A stretch of 64,000 nt of DNA from Paguma larvata (GCA_030068075.1 CM057841.1:36559030-36623029), one strand, 5' to 3'. Shown: positions 22,100 to 33,620, numbered from the stretch's first letter. Program-made: numbers and translations. Notes: generated from the letters alone by a model not told the origin.

Positions 22100-22680
22100 C
22101 TTCTCAGACTTGGAATCATAGGTCTAATTTTAAAGCTTTCAAATATTTTTTAGGTGGCACAGGCCGTAATGCCGGCGACTATCTTAGTGCACCTTAAAGA
22201 ACATAAAATCCAGATGAGTTGCAGACAGGCCACAGTTTCAGAAAAATAGCAGTAATGGCATGAGGTTACATCTCATTGGCTCATTCCTTATGATAATAGT
22301 ACTTGAGCAGCTCCTGGAATTGCTGCCCTGATCAGTATGTGTGCAATCATGGCAGACTTTCGAATAGAAGGACCTAGAAGCACCAAGGCCATCCACGGCA
22401 GGGTGGATTGCCCTTTCTCAGCAGTTAGAAAGGCCTCTCGGAGGAGCTGGTTGCAGCCATGCATGAAATGCAGGTGCTCCTACAAAACAGGTGCATTCAA
22501 AACTGACTGTGGGGCCAACAAAAATGCCACTCTGAAAATTGGGCTGAAAATGCCATTGGGATGGAAGTCTGCGCATGAACTTCCAAATGACCTCTCCTCT
22601 TTGGCAAATGTGCCGAAGTTAGTGTGATCCACCACTTCGTGCAGAAATTAAAACTCCGAGTTTTGTAAAGATTGTTCAAC
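22100..22680. other. Unique block, candidate conserved non-coding DNA
   Basis: Non-repetitive, with balanced composition and scattered CpGs (for example GCCGTAATGCCGGCG near 22165). It holds a plus-strand open frame of 96 codons (22337-22627) whose Lys/Arg/Cys-containing translation resembles no family I recognise. No splice context and no polyadenylation signal. Conserved non-coding DNA is an inference only. Confidence 0.35.
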
Positions 22681-23190
22681 CATTCACTAGAATGTTGTTT
22701 TGAAAGCGAATCAAGAGGCTATAGAAGTCTCTCTCTAGATTAATTAATTAGTAACAAAACAAAAGTTCCTTATTTGAGTACACAAAATAAACAGATTGGA
22801 TAGCTAGAGAAAAAGAAGAGAGAGATGGGTATGGAAGAAATTTCCAGCTTTTGTTTTCAGAATTTTAGCCTGAGAAATCCTCCATGATCTGCCATTTCTG
22901 GCGGAGTCTTTTTTTTTTTTCCCCCAGCATAGTCTTTGGTTAATGGTTTCAAGCAGTACCTTGCTCTGAATCATAAGGTGTGGAAGTCCTAACTCTGAGA
23001 CAAATGAATCCCAGGCTAGGGATGAGTCTGTGATTTTTACTTTACAATGCAGATTAACGTGTGCATGGTATGAACAATGATTGCATTATTGCGTTATTCT
23101 GTATATTTGAGCTGGACAAACCCTACCCTTTGTCCATCTCTATAAACCATATACTCAATATGGTATTTCAGCTCTTCCGTTTTTTAAATC
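22681..23190. other. Unique sequence, nothing recognised
   Basis: Contains a poly(T)-poly(C) junction at 22909-22925. No gene supported. Confidence 0.4.
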
Positions 23191-23402
23191 TTTTTTTTTT
23201 TTAGTTTATTTATTTATTTAGAGAGAGAGACAGAGAGAGAGAGAGCAGGGGAGGGGCAGAAAGAGAGGGAGAGAATCCCAAGCAGGCTTCACACTGTCAG
23301 TGCTAACCCCGATGTGGGACTCAAACTCAGGAACCGTGAGATCATGACCTGAGCTGACATCAGGAATCAGACACTTAGCTGACTGAACCACCCAGGCGCC
23401 CC
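23191..23402 (-). mobile_element. CAN SINE (older type)
   Basis: Poly(T), GTTTATTTATTTATTTAGAG, GA-rich block, GTGAGATCATGACCTGAGC and a head ending CACCCAGGCGCCCC. The target duplication is unclear (AAATCTTT against AAACTCTT). Confidence 0.95.
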
Positions 23403-25440
23403 AAACTCTTTATTCTTCTAATGCATTGAACTCTTACTTCTACTTTGTTATAGACCAGTCTTTATATATGTCTCTCAACTCCCTTGATAGGTGAGATTGA
23501 ATTTTTTTTTATAATAGTCTTTGGAAAAATAAAATATCTTGATAACTATGGTCAGGATTGATAGGCAGGGTAAGCTTATTATAAAAATCTGGAGATTAAG
23601 AAATGCAAAAGAGAGACAAATTTGTTATTATTGAGTGTGGGTTTTGGGGGTAAAGGGGACAATAGGAAAGAAGGAGAAAAGGAGAGGAACCAGGAGAAGA
23701 TGGCAGTGCTACCCACAATGGGGATCTTAGCAAGTTTGCTTTAAGACAGGAATGCCTAGGGTGAGATTTTAATTCAATTGGGCAGACAGAACATAATGTT
23801 ACCCCAATCAAGTCTACTCTATTCATGGAAAAATATCTAAATGAATTGCATGTGTTGAAACCAGTGTCTTAGGTCATGTCTGAACACACATGTTCAGAGG
23901 TGTGAATTCAGAAACAAAAGGGTCCATGGAAAAATAAGTTCCTGAGAACTTTCTCAAATGTAGGGGAGGCTTTAGACTTTGCCATGTCATGAATAGGGAT
24001 GTTCCAGGTAAACTTACATAAAAACTGAGGAGCCAGGGATATCTCAGCTGACATCTGAGTTACGCTCTATTGAGGACTAATCCATGTTCTGCTGAAAACA
24101 CAGATATGTTTGTGAAAACAAGGTATTCTCGTGAGATGTCTCCATCCTAGTAAGGGAGACCATTGTGAGCAAACACACTGCAACGTGATCCATGCAATAT
24201 CAAGAATGTGTACAACTTGTCATGACAATAAACAGAAAGCTCAAATGGAAGACTCGCTCCTGGAAATTTCAAAGTCTCTCTGATGCAGGCAAATTCTACA
24301 GCGTGCATTCAGAGGCCAGGTCCTGCTCTAGGCTGTAAGTCTTCACTTGTAAGAGATATTACACCAGAATTATATGCATTAGAGTTTCTGGACACCTTGA
24401 AAAATCAGCAATTTCCTAGACGTTCCTGGATCCCTTTGAACAAATCTGTTTTTTGACGCCTGCCTCTTATCCTGTTGGATCTTTACATTGGAACTTTTCT
24501 AGATAGGCTAAGAGAAATCTGAAGTGAAACCTTGATATTTTCAGCAATGTGGAGTTTTCAAGAGTTTAGAAAGTTCAAGTGAGGTTTGCATGGCAATTTA
24601 TAATTCTAAGTTCTCGATCAGAAACGACGTGGAGATCGCAGCCTAAATGGCCCTTTTTTCATTTTTCTTAGAAGTGATTTTCTTTTTCCATCTTTGGGAG
24701 AAAATATTCTGCCTTTACCAGTAAGCAGGCAGCTGTCATTTATTTTCTGGCATAATTTAAAGGCCTTAAATGCTTATTTTTAATTTTGATAATTTCGAAG
24801 GTGTTCAATTGTACATTAAAATTCAGGAAGCTGGCATAGCCCTCGGCTTACCTTCAGGGCAAAACTGTGTGCAAGACATGCTTCTATGAGATAATTTGTT
24901 TCCTAATTGGCATCCGTTTGCTGAAATACAATTAAAGTTATTGCTCTAATATTAACATCAACATCTTGATTGCTCTATAAAATATGAATATTTATAAATT
25001 TTTTTCTTCCATGGTAGATACCTCTTAGGCACTTTAGTTTTTGGTATTGGCAGTTTCTTATTTATGGAGAAGTTTTAATTTCTTACAGAAGAAAATAACA
25101 TAAGAAGAGCCTGAGTAGCTTGCTGAGGTTTAAGACATTGTGAGTTTAGATCACTTAGACTCTAAAGAGGTGTGTGGGGTGTCATTCTAATGACCTGTGT
25201 TTGGATTCTGGAGCCCAATTGGCATGAAAACCTGAGCACTGAATTGCTTCTGCCTACTTTGCATCACTGTGGTCAGGACTGCGAGAGCTAGACAGTTTAG
25301 TGTCCCTTACTGAATAAAAACAATACCTCCTTCTGTATAACCCTTTATAGTTTACAGCAGGCTTTGAATCAGTTTCAATGACGACTTAAGAGACATGGTA
25401 TATCACTACTAATTCTTAGACGTACCATATTCAGGCTCGC
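23403..25440. other. Unique sequence with a candidate conserved block at 24560-24990
   Basis: No repeat recognised. 24560-24990 is dense in homeodomain-type AT motifs (CATAATTTAAAGG, CCTAATTGGCATCC, ACAATTAAAG) mixed with GGCAGCTGTC-type E-box sequence, as in many vertebrate developmental enhancers. No exon. Enhancer status is inference. Confidence 0.35.
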
Positions 25441-25547
25441 TCTTTCTTTCTTTCTATCTTTCTTTTCTTTCTTTCTTTTTTCTTTCTGTCTCTTTCTCTC
25501 TCTCCCTCCCTCCCTTCCTTCCTTCTTTCCTTCCTTCCTTCCTTCCT
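25441..25547 (+). repeat. (CTTT)n/(CTTC)n pyrimidine microsatellite
   Basis: TCTTTCTTTC units change to CCTTCCTT units over about 107 bp. The purine/pyrimidine strand asymmetry is complete. Confidence 0.97.
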
Positions 25548-26419
25548 ATAAACTAAAACATTCACAGTGGCTTAAAAACAAGCATGTAAGAACATAATTC
25601 TATAACTATGTATTCATAATAAAAATGATTACTGTTTATCAGTTATAATATTTAAATTATATTTACTTATCCATTAAACTCTTTTCACATAACTTTTAAA
25701 TTGGAAAAGTAATATATCATTTATGTAAAGCTATCGAACCATTAGAAAGAGTATATACTAACGAATAAAAGCACTCTCTCATCTTTGAATATTTAATTCT
25801 CCTTTCTAGCAGCAACTTCAGTTGAGTTCCTTAGCTCTTCTTCTGCCTTCCACCCCCCTCCCACCCCTCCTTTCCCCTGAATAATTGTCTAAAATCATTA
25901 GATGGGGCCAAACAAGGGAGATATCCTGACAAGGTAAGAGGTTCTCCAGTGGTCCAATGCATTCATCAGAGCCACAGCAAAATGAAGCATCCGACTGTGC
26001 CAGAGGTAAGGAGGCTACTTGATTTGAGTATAAGTGTGTGAGAGGGAGGGTAGTAGGGCATGTACATAGTGAGAGCCAGAGCAGTAATGTACAGAGCAAA
26101 GTCTCCACCATACACATGGGTTAGCCAGAAGAGAGATTGGTTACTTGTAGAGTACAGATTATGATGTCACATGTTAATTACAATAGAAGACTGGTTTCTC
26201 ACTGTCAGATAAGGGTGTTTAAATGCCAAAGGGAAAAAAAAAAACTGTGATAAACCCTGGTATTGAATTGGAAGATATTAATATGAGCTTATAGTTTTTA
26301 AAAGATAGAGGTAAAGATTGGATATAAATATAAATGTGAGACTTGTGTACATGTGTGTGTGTAAATAAATGTATTTCTAACTCTGTCCACTGAAAGAGCC
26401 TATGAGCTCTGACACCCAA
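25548..26419. other. AT-rich unique sequence
   Basis: A stretch near 25690-25800 faintly resembles diverged L1-associated sequence, but I cannot support a call. A 99-codon minus-strand open frame (25818-26117) is unrecognised and overlaps low-complexity CCCACCCCTCC-type sequence. Confidence 0.35.
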
Positions 26420-27626
26420 TAGCAAAGAACATAATTAGTGCCCACATCATCGTTTCTAAATATAACTTTCTACTAAATGGAATCAAGGCACCTTGGAGAA
26501 ATGGCTGATTCCAAGTGTGAAGCAGGAAAAAATAAGCCAGAAAATAAAAAATGATGAGGGCATATAAAAATAAACAGACACCAGCTTAACGCGGCTCCCT
26601 CTGGCGAAATCTGAATGGATTTTAGCATCATATTAAATAATGAAAGTAATGGATTAAAATTCATGGAATAAGAAGAGTCCCTAAGACCATAGTGATATAA
26701 ATATATGAATAAATTAAGTGAAAGTTTGATGAGGAATGAGATTTGCATAATCTCATAATCTCTCTCCCCGAAATACTTATTATTTATAATGGGAAAATAA
26801 CTTTATAGTGGAGAAGCCTGGAAACACCCCTTTAATCAAATGATCACAATTAACATCACTGGTAATAGAATACATTAAGTTCAATGCCTTCTGAAAGGAT
26901 GCAATGAAAATACTGCATTACTACTATGGTCTTATTGCCGAAGATGCATCACCTAAATCTAGTAATGAGGGAACATTAGACAAACCTAAGCTGAGGGAAA
27001 GTCTGCGCTGTAACTGGCCTACAAAAATGTGGTTATGGAAGTCAAGAGAAGACTGAGGAATGTTCTAGATCAATGGAAATTAATAGAGGATGACAACTAA
27101 ATGCAATGTAAGACGCCGGATTGGACATTTTTGTTTAAAGGTTATTTGTCGGGATAACTGGCAGAACTTGAAGGGGACATTGGTGAAACTGGAAGTGTCT
27201 GAACATTAAATGGTAATTTAATAATATTAGCAAAGTTAATATCCTAACTGTTATGGTTCTATTATGTAGGAGAATGTCCTTGTTGTTAGAAAAAAATTTT
27301 TTATGTTTATTTAAAAATAATTTTTTATGTTTATTTATTTATTTTGAGGTGTGGAGGGGCAGAGAGAGAGGGGGAGAGAATCCCCAGCAGTCTCCATGCT
27401 GTCAGTGCAGAGCCTGATGCTTGATTTCACAAACTGTGAGACTATGACCTGAGCTGAAATCAAGAGTTGGACACTGAATGGACTGAGTCACCCACGTGTG
27501 CCAGAAAATACATTTAATCATTCAGGGGGTTGGGGCAATTTACTCTCAAATAATTCAGGAAAAACTCATTTGTACTATTTTGTGATTTTTCTCTGAGTTT
27601 CAAAATAAAAGTAAAATAAAAAATTC
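26420..27626 (+). mobile_element. LINE-1 3' UTR, L1ME-like, interrupted by a SINE
   Basis: Long ordered match to an old L1 3' UTR: 'taagaagagtccctaagacc', 'agtgatataaatatatgaat', 'ccctttaatcaaatgatcac', 'ttaacatcactggtaatag', 'ggtcttattgccgaagatgc', 'agaagactgaggaatgttct', 'aactaaatgcaatgtaagac' and a terminal 'tttcaaaataaaagtaaaat'. The two halves continue across the SINE. Non-coding. Confidence 0.8.
27291..27501 (-). mobile_element. CAN SINE inside the L1 3' UTR
   Basis: Reverse orientation, older type, with head ending AGTCACCCACGTGTGCC. The tail side carries a direct duplication of ATTTTTTATGTTTATTTA (27295-27314 and 27319-27337), so the tail is partly repeated. Approximate target duplication AGAAAAAAATT against AGAAAATACATT. 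Confidence 0.92.
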
Positions 27627-28010
27627 CATGTTTCTAGAAATACCACCTCCATATGAAATCAGTTGTGAGTATATAAGTCCATGTTTATATTTTCTCACAC
27701 AAATGGGAGAATGTACATGCTATTTTCACTTGGCATTTTTCTCCTGGGGGTGATCTTGGCAATCACTACATATTAACATATGTACTAGGCATTCAAAAGT
27801 ACTCATTTTTTTTTAATGGGAAATTAACCATCTGGTTCCTTTGAATCAAAATTCTATAGTCATATTCTGATCTCAACAGAAAGATTCTACTGCTTGTAGT
27901 TTGGGTGTCTTTCTTGGGCTTAGATATATTTTGATTCTTTATGCATAACTAAACTTGATTTAATTGAACTCATTTAAATTCATGTTTTTCTCAGGTAAAT
28001 TCAATTAATG
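27627..28010. other. AT-rich sequence, nothing certain
   Basis: May contain very diverged L1, but I cannot support it. Confidence 0.3.
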
Positions 28011-28020
28011 TCTGTGTGTA

Positions 28021-28073
<53 letters not shown>

Positions 28074-28150
28074 AGGGAGAGAGGGAGGGAAGGAAGGAGT
28101 GAGGGACAGAGGGAGGGAGAGAAGGGAGAAAGAAACAGAAAGAGAGAAGG
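28011..28150 (+). repeat. Compound (TG)n(AG)n microsatellite
   Basis: About 13 TG units change abruptly to about 12 AG units, then to degenerate GAGG/GGAA purine sequence to 28150. The short Arg/Glu-rich open frame across it (28008-28262) is an artefact. Confidence 0.97.
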
Positions 28151-28399
28151 AAAATGTACCAAAATATTAATTGTTACTTTCTTTCACTTTTGGGATCACA
28201 AGCCTTTGGAAATGCTTTTATTTTTATCTTTAATTTGGACTATTCTTAAAGTACAGTATTGATGACAAGATATTTTTTGAAGGCTGCATTTGTTTGACAC
28301 CCTGTGTTGAGCATCCTTTCTCAGTATACAAATTCCTGGCACCTGTTTAGTCACAAAACTCTAGGTGCGGCTTGCAGTGCCAGAGAAAGAACATTATGC

Positions 28400-28690
28400 C
28401 AGAGCAACCCTAAACCAATGGCCTATAGCTGATAGTATATAAATACTTGTTCCCTTACCCATATGGAATGTCTAAAGCCTGAGTTTTACATTGGCACCCA
28501 GACTTTCCCTTCTGAGATGAAGACTCCAGTTTCCCACAGTTAGTTGGCTTAGGGACATATTCTTTTTTGGCTTACTTCTGTCCCTGGGTCACTTCCTTAT
28601 TTCCTGTCAGTCTTCCTTGCACTAACCAAGTAAACTATTTGTACTCAAATCTGGTATCAGGGCCTACTTTTGGAGGATTGCTAGCTGGAC
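28400..28690 (+). mobile_element. LTR-like old repeat
   Basis: 'accaatggcctatagctgat' and TATATAAATACTTGTTCCC (TATA-like), then 'cttccttgcactaaccaagt', AAACTATTTGTACTCAAATC and 'tggtatcagggcctactttt' resemble an ERV LTR ending that I recognise in outline but cannot name. No internal genes. Confidence 0.4.
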
Positions 28691-28789
28691 TGTTGGTAAC
28701 CATAGTATCTGTAGCTAGATAAGGGCCTTGGGGAAAAGATCTCATTCAGGTGTTGGAATATAGCTCATCATGGCCTGAGATTGCTCAGA

Positions 28790-29130
28790 GATACAGAATG
28801 ATAGAATTTCAGGGCCAGGGATACCAAGGTCATCTAGTGACTGCCATGACCACCTGAACTTTGAATTTTTATGACATGTTGTCTTCAATACCTTTAATAA
28901 CTAGGAATTCAGACCCTCTTGAGTTAGATTTCTACTTGTTAGAAAATTCTTTATGTGGAGAAAGAATTAGATCAATGAATCAATGTTGCTGTATGAGTCT
29001 CAGAGTGTATGTGATAGATGGTCCTGGGAGGATACCGATTGCTTAAAGTAGAGTAGGACTCTCACCTCTTATTTACACTGCACAAGTAAAAATTCGGCCA
29101 GAGATAATGTCACCTTTTTCTGCCACTGTT
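28790..29130 (+). repeat. Possible ancient mammalian repeat
   Basis: 'gatagaatttcagggccagg' and 'tacttgttagaaaattcttt' followed by ATGTGGAGAAAGAATTAG resemble an old mammalian-wide repeat with a 'gttagaaagtttttcctta' segment. Heavily diverged, so low confidence. Confidence 0.3.
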
Positions 29131-30090
29131 TGACCTGGAACCAATTTTACCAAGTCCAAATCCAACCTCATTGACCTTAATGTTCAAGTGACCACTCAGG
29201 TGCCAGCCCATGGCTATGCCTTTAGCATTGACATCCTCTGCAGGTAAGCAAGTGATACTTATATAGCCAAGAAATGCCTAGCAAGAGCTAGCAAAATGGA
29301 ATTTTCCTTGTCTAACTAGGTTTGGAGATCTGTGTTTTTTCTAATCTGGCTGATCACAGCAAAGACAAGACGGTGAGGACCATACAGCTGTATGCACTAT
29401 GGAAGTCAGTTGACTCCTGTCAAACCAGTGAAATGCAGTCTCAGCCAAGGCAGCAAGGAGAGCTGCAGGATTCTTTTTCTTTTCCTAAGTATCAGGATAC
29501 CATCATCTGCATAGGCCCAGGAGTATCTGTAGACAGGCATACAATAATGTTTTATTTAAATCGAGAAACAGTCCTTGCAAAAGCCTCGGGACATCAGCAA
29601 CACTTTCTAGGCTAGAGATTTGAGAGCAATTTTAGAAATAGTGCCAATGAGGATGGCGTGTGAGTCATGCAAGAGCAGGGAGAGGCAGAGCATCCAACAG
29701 GTGACGGGAGGTTAGTGGGATAGCACCAATGGGATGTGTCCTGCCGAGCCTATGCTGTGCTGCAAGGTTAGACAGAGAAGACAAAAACAGACAGGTGAAG
29801 TTTCGTATTGTGAATTTAATTCCTGTAAGAGAGACAAAGACAACAAGAGCCTTGCTTATAGTTATCTTCAAAATACATTAAATTAATTATATTTTAAAAA
29901 TGTTCCCTAACGCCGTTTGAGTGTTGGAGGAAGTCTCTCCTTTACTCTTCACCTAAAAGCATGGAATCCAGAAGGAAAACAACCATACCACCTAGTCTGG
30001 ATCAGCTTATGCTGAGTTGACCTCTCTTTCATCTACTGCTGTTATGTCTCTTCTTTTACATCTCCTTTGCCTATGGGGACCTCAAAGTCT
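29131..30090. other. Unique sequence, no gene supported
   Basis: An open stretch of about 36 codons (29134-29243) runs into a perfect splice-donor consensus CAGGTAAG (29241-29248), but no matching acceptor or longer frame is found. Nothing else is recognised. Confidence 0.35.
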
Positions 30091-30230
30091 CCTGAAGAAT
30101 ATAGCATTCAGTTCTGGACACAATATTTGAACAACATCACTGGAAAATGGAACCAAGTTCAGCAGAGAAATGTCGGAGTTATGGCACAATTCCTCACAAT
30201 GTCCGATGAAGAAAAGTGGAAGGAATTCTT
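30091..30230 (+). repeat. Possible CR1/L3 LINE remnant
   Basis: 'gcattcagttctggacacaa' and 'acaacatcactggaaaatgg', then 'aagttcagcagagaaatg', resemble the CR1/L3 3' region. This would explain the 73-codon open frame at 30067-30288, which matches no protein I recognise. Confidence 0.3.
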
Positions 30231-30439
30231 TTCCGTGAATACTTGGTATATACATATCTATGAGATACAATATAAAAAAATGTTTTAATAATTAATGGGT
30301 GACTTTTGTCTCTTCTTCATGTCAATAGCATTCTTGAATGTGGGGATGGTTATTATCCCTAGCAAAAAAACCCTCAACTTTCCTTTCAGATAATAAGCAC
30401 TCAGAAAATGTTGATTACAAGCCTTCTTCAGTTGCACAT

Positions 30440-30665
30440 AAAATGGAAGTCCTTAGGAGGTTACCATTCTACTTCCAATGACCTTTTGTAAAACCATCCA
30501 TCATAATGTTTATTTCACTCTATTGGACTTCGTTTTTACTTATTGATCTCCCTTACCAGATCATGAGATTCCTCAAGAGTTGTGTATCATTTCTGGTGCT
30601 ACTAACACCTGGTACATAGTAGCCCTTCCATTAAAGTTGAATGAATGAGTGGATGAATAAAGATC
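30440..30665 (+). mobile_element. L2 LINE 3' end
   Basis: 'agatcatgagattcctcaag', 'aacacctggtacatagtagc' and 'aaagttgaatgaatgagtgg' are the L2 terminus with its GAATGAATGA tail. Confidence 0.75.
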
Positions 30666-31462
30666 CTGTAACCTCTGACTAGAGCCATCAGATAAGTGCA
30701 CTTGGGTGGGTCATTCTCAATTTCCCCTAACTGTACTTTTTCATTTTAGGTAGCGTTTTTAGGCTAGCAGATAGACTATTGTTCTATCTCTATATCCTTG
30801 TTTTTCATCTTTATAATACAAGAAAATTATGCGACTTTTCTTCTAGCAAGGAAGAAGTTTGTACAAGAGACATTGCAGACTCACATACTACAGCTCATCA
30901 GATTTCTGGGTCCAATCAATCCCAGCTGGCCCCTAGACTTTGCACATGACAGGATATATGAATGAATGACAACTTCGCTGTACTAATCCATTTCCCTATT
31001 GCCCCCTTTGGCTGAACCAGTTTTTCTTCTCCTGGCATTGAACTCTCTGAATTACCTTCCTTGGGAATTGAGATCTTACTTTCTCCATGTAATTATATTT
31101 GTCAGACTCACCTGCCAGTTTGTTCAAAGAATGTTTCAATGATCCCATTGTTAGTAGCTGAAGTAGTCCCCAGAAATATGTGGCATGACAGCTATGGAAC
31201 CCTCTTTGGTAGAACTGCTAATTATATTGCTTATTATTTTAGTAGTCTCCAATCACATATATATTCCAGGGTTCTTAACATTTATGATACATTTATGATA
31301 ACTATGTTCAGAGATACATTGTTACCACTGTGAGGAATCTAAATCCCATAACTACAGCTCTCCTGCATTAATAGTGGGGTTCTTGTTCGGGAGTGCAATA
31401 GTCATTGAATAACTACAAGATATGTTAGTTGGATTATCTGGCCCATTCTTCATGCTTTATCT
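30666..31462. other. Unique sequence, nothing recognised
   Basis: No repeat recognised. A 90-codon plus-strand open frame (31061-31333) lacks similarity to known proteins. Confidence 0.4.
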
Positions 31463-31566
31463 CCATTCATTAGGCACCTACTATGAGCTAGCAATTTTCA
31501 CACAATTTTAGAAAGGTTAAATAACTTAGTCAAAATCAGAAAGCTAGCATATAGTAAAACCATATT
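31463..31566 (+). repeat. MIR SINE fragment
   Basis: 'cattcattaggcacctacta' and 'gaaaggttaaataacttagt' followed by CAAAATCAGAAAGCTAGC match forward MIR. Confidence 0.6.
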
Positions 31567-31790
31567 TTTAATTTAGATTTGTATAATGTCAAACATTATA
31601 TTAAATCTCCCAAGCCATTCTGACTTGGGTATTATATGTATGTATATAATATTGATGTTTAAGCAGATATTTCATTATCATTTCCTGACACATTCATGGC
31701 TGTATCTGGTAAACCTTTAAATAATATATGAAATATAATGATGCATAAGCATACGGCAGTTTTACAAATGGCTGATTTTCAAGATTTTTT

Positions 31791-31995
31791 TAATGTTTAT
31801 TTATTTTTGAGAGAGAGACAGAGTATGAGTGAGGGAAGGGTCAGAGAGAGAGAGAGGGAGACACAGAATCTTTGGCAGGCTCCAGACTCTGAGCTGTCAG
31901 CATAGAGCCAGAGGCGGGGCTTGAACTTGTGAACTGCAAGATCATGACCTGAGCTGAAGTCAGACGCTTAGCCGACCTAACCACCCAGGCGCCCC
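31791..31995 (-). mobile_element. CAN SINE, near consensus
   Basis: AATGTTTATTTATTTTTGAG, GA-rich block, CTCCAGACTCTGAGCTGTCA and a head ending CACCCAGGCGCCCC. Target duplication TTCAAGATTTTTT (31778-31790) against TTCAAGTTTCTTT (31996-32008). Confidence 0.95.
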
Positions 31996-32103
31996 TTCAA
32001 GTTTCTTTTTGAATAAAGTATGCATATATTTCAGTCCATCGCTGACAAGTGGCTTTTGCATTATATTCAGTTCCTAACGTTCTTCGGTAACTCTTTGTTG
32101 GAT

Positions 32104-32258
32104 TAGAAAACATTCCACTGCTGGGTATTTTCCCAAAGAAAATAGAGACACTAATTCGAAAAGATATGTGCACCCCTATGTTTATGGCAACATTATTTAT
32201 AATAGCCAAGATATGGAAGCAACTAAAGTGTCCATTGGTAGATGAATAAAGAAGATGT

Positions 32259-32290
<32 letters not shown>

Positions 32291-32780
32291 AAGACTATTA
32301 TTCAGCCTTAAATAAGAATGAGATCTTGCCATTTGCAGCAACATGGATGGGCCCATGGTTGCTTATGCTAAGTGAAGTCAGACAGAGAAAGACAAATACC
32401 CTAAGATTTCACTTATAGGTAGAATCCAAGAAAGAAAACAAATGAATGTACAAACAAATGAAACCAGAAACTGATTCATAAATACAGAGAACAAACTGGT
32501 GGTTGCCAGAGGGGTTTTGAGGGATGAGCAAAGTAGATGAAGGGGACTAAGAGGTACAGTCTTCCAGTTATAAAATAAATAAATCATGGGGATGAAAAGT
32601 ACAGCATGCAGAATGTGGTCAATAATATTGTAATAACATATGGAGACAGATGGTAACTACACGTATCATGGTGAGCATTGCATAATGTTTATAGAATTGT
32701 GAAATCAGGATGTTGTACACCTGAAAATAATATAACATTGAATGTCAACAATACTTCAATAATAAAAACTGTTTATAAAA
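32104..32780 (+). mobile_element. Carnivoran LINE-1 3' end (ORF2 C-terminus plus 3' UTR), 5'-truncated
   Basis: 'cactgctgggtattttccca', 'cattatttataatagccaag', 'gccatttgcagcaacatgga' and 'agtcagacagagaaagacaa' are the end of L1 ORF2. The 3' UTR runs through 'actggtggttgccagagg' to 'aggatgttgtacacctgaaa' and an AATAAAAACTG tail. The frame is broken, so it is a dead copy. A (GA)n run at 32256-32290 replaces the usual TA-rich segment. Confidence 0.9.
32256..32290 (+). repeat. (GA)n microsatellite inside L1
   Basis: GAGAGAGAGAGAAAGAGAGA-type run between 'aaagaagatgtg' and 'gactattattcagcc' of the L1 ORF2 end. Confidence 0.95.
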
Positions 32781-32896
32781 GGCAAAGGCAATCCAAATGA
32801 TCAAATGATCTCTTTAACATTGGGCCCTAGTATATGCCTCTCTTTAAGCTATAATGAAAAAAATTTGAGAAGCATTTCACAATGCTTAAGTATATC

Positions 32897-32985
32897 AAAT
32901 TGCATTGTACATTATATATTACATTGTACAATATATACAATTGCATTGTACTATATATACAATTGCATTGTACAATATATTACAA
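32897..32985 (+). repeat. Minisatellite, period about 22 bp, about 4 units
   Basis: Units of the type AATTGCATTGTAC followed by [A/T]ATATATA[C/TT] at 32898, 32920 (shortened), 32939 and 32961. Each unit contains the near-palindrome TTGCATTGTACAAT. The open frames here (32805-33113 and 32882-33103) simply translate the repeat. Confidence 0.88.
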
Positions 32986-33209
32986 TTTACTTATCAATTA
33001 TACCTCAAGATCCCTCAGAAAAAAAAGAAATCCTAGTAGTTTGCTTAAGGCTCTTCCAAGATTTTTTTTCTGTTCTGACCAGGTTTTACCAACATTTCAG
33101 TAGAAGTGAATGAATCACTGAGAAATTCAGACTTTGGGTCCATTTCCACCATATCACAGCCCATGCACACTAGTCATGTTGTTTACAATTTAATTAACTT
33201 AAGGTTAAA

Positions 33210-33620
33210 AACATGACAGCCAGTGCTTGCAAAGATACAGTGAAATAATCATTTTTTTTATAAAGCTACATTTCCATAATTCATTTGGTAAGGAACTTGG
33301 CAATATGAAAAGAACTTAAAATATTTATAAATATTGACCTAATAAATGTGTTTCTTAGAATATAAACCAAGAATAATATTTTGACTACATTAAGTGTGTG
33401 GAGAAAGGGGAAACACTAAAGGGCAAAGAAGTTTATTGTAACATGTTTTACTACAGTACGAAATAGGGGAGAAGATATGAATGTCGCCGACTGGGAATTA
33501 GTGAAGTAGCCTATGGTGCATCTACTTTATAAAATATTATGCAATCATTAGAATGATAATTTTGAAGATTTTCTAATAACATAGAAAATGCTTAATGGTA
33601 TCATATTAAGTAAATTTACT
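33210..33620 (+). mobile_element. Ancient LINE-1 ORF2 remnant
   Basis: 'cagtgcttgcaaagatacag' and 'aaggaacttggcaatatgaa', then 'gactgggaattagtgaagta', 'gcctatggtgcatctacttt', TATTATGCAATCATTAG and 'aacatagaaaatgcttaatg' follow the C-terminal ORF2 order of old mammalian L1. Heavily diverged and no longer open. Confidence 0.65.

Noticed and set aside
25690..25800. Possible L1-linked old repeat
   Set aside because: Only faint resemblance by eye. It would need a profile search to call.
29134..29248. Open stretch ending in a perfect CAGGTAAG donor as a possible exon
   Set aside because: A stop codon lies immediately upstream in the same frame and no convincing acceptor is present. One donor consensus in 64 kb is expected by chance.
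30067..30288. 73-codon frame with a Trp/Lys/Glu-rich, protein-like translation
   Set aside because: The underlying DNA resembles a CR1/L3 LINE 3' region read by chance. No catalytic or structural motif is seen.
32805..33113. Open frames with repeated Tyr/Ile/Cys motifs
   Set aside because: They are the translation of a ~22-bp minisatellite.
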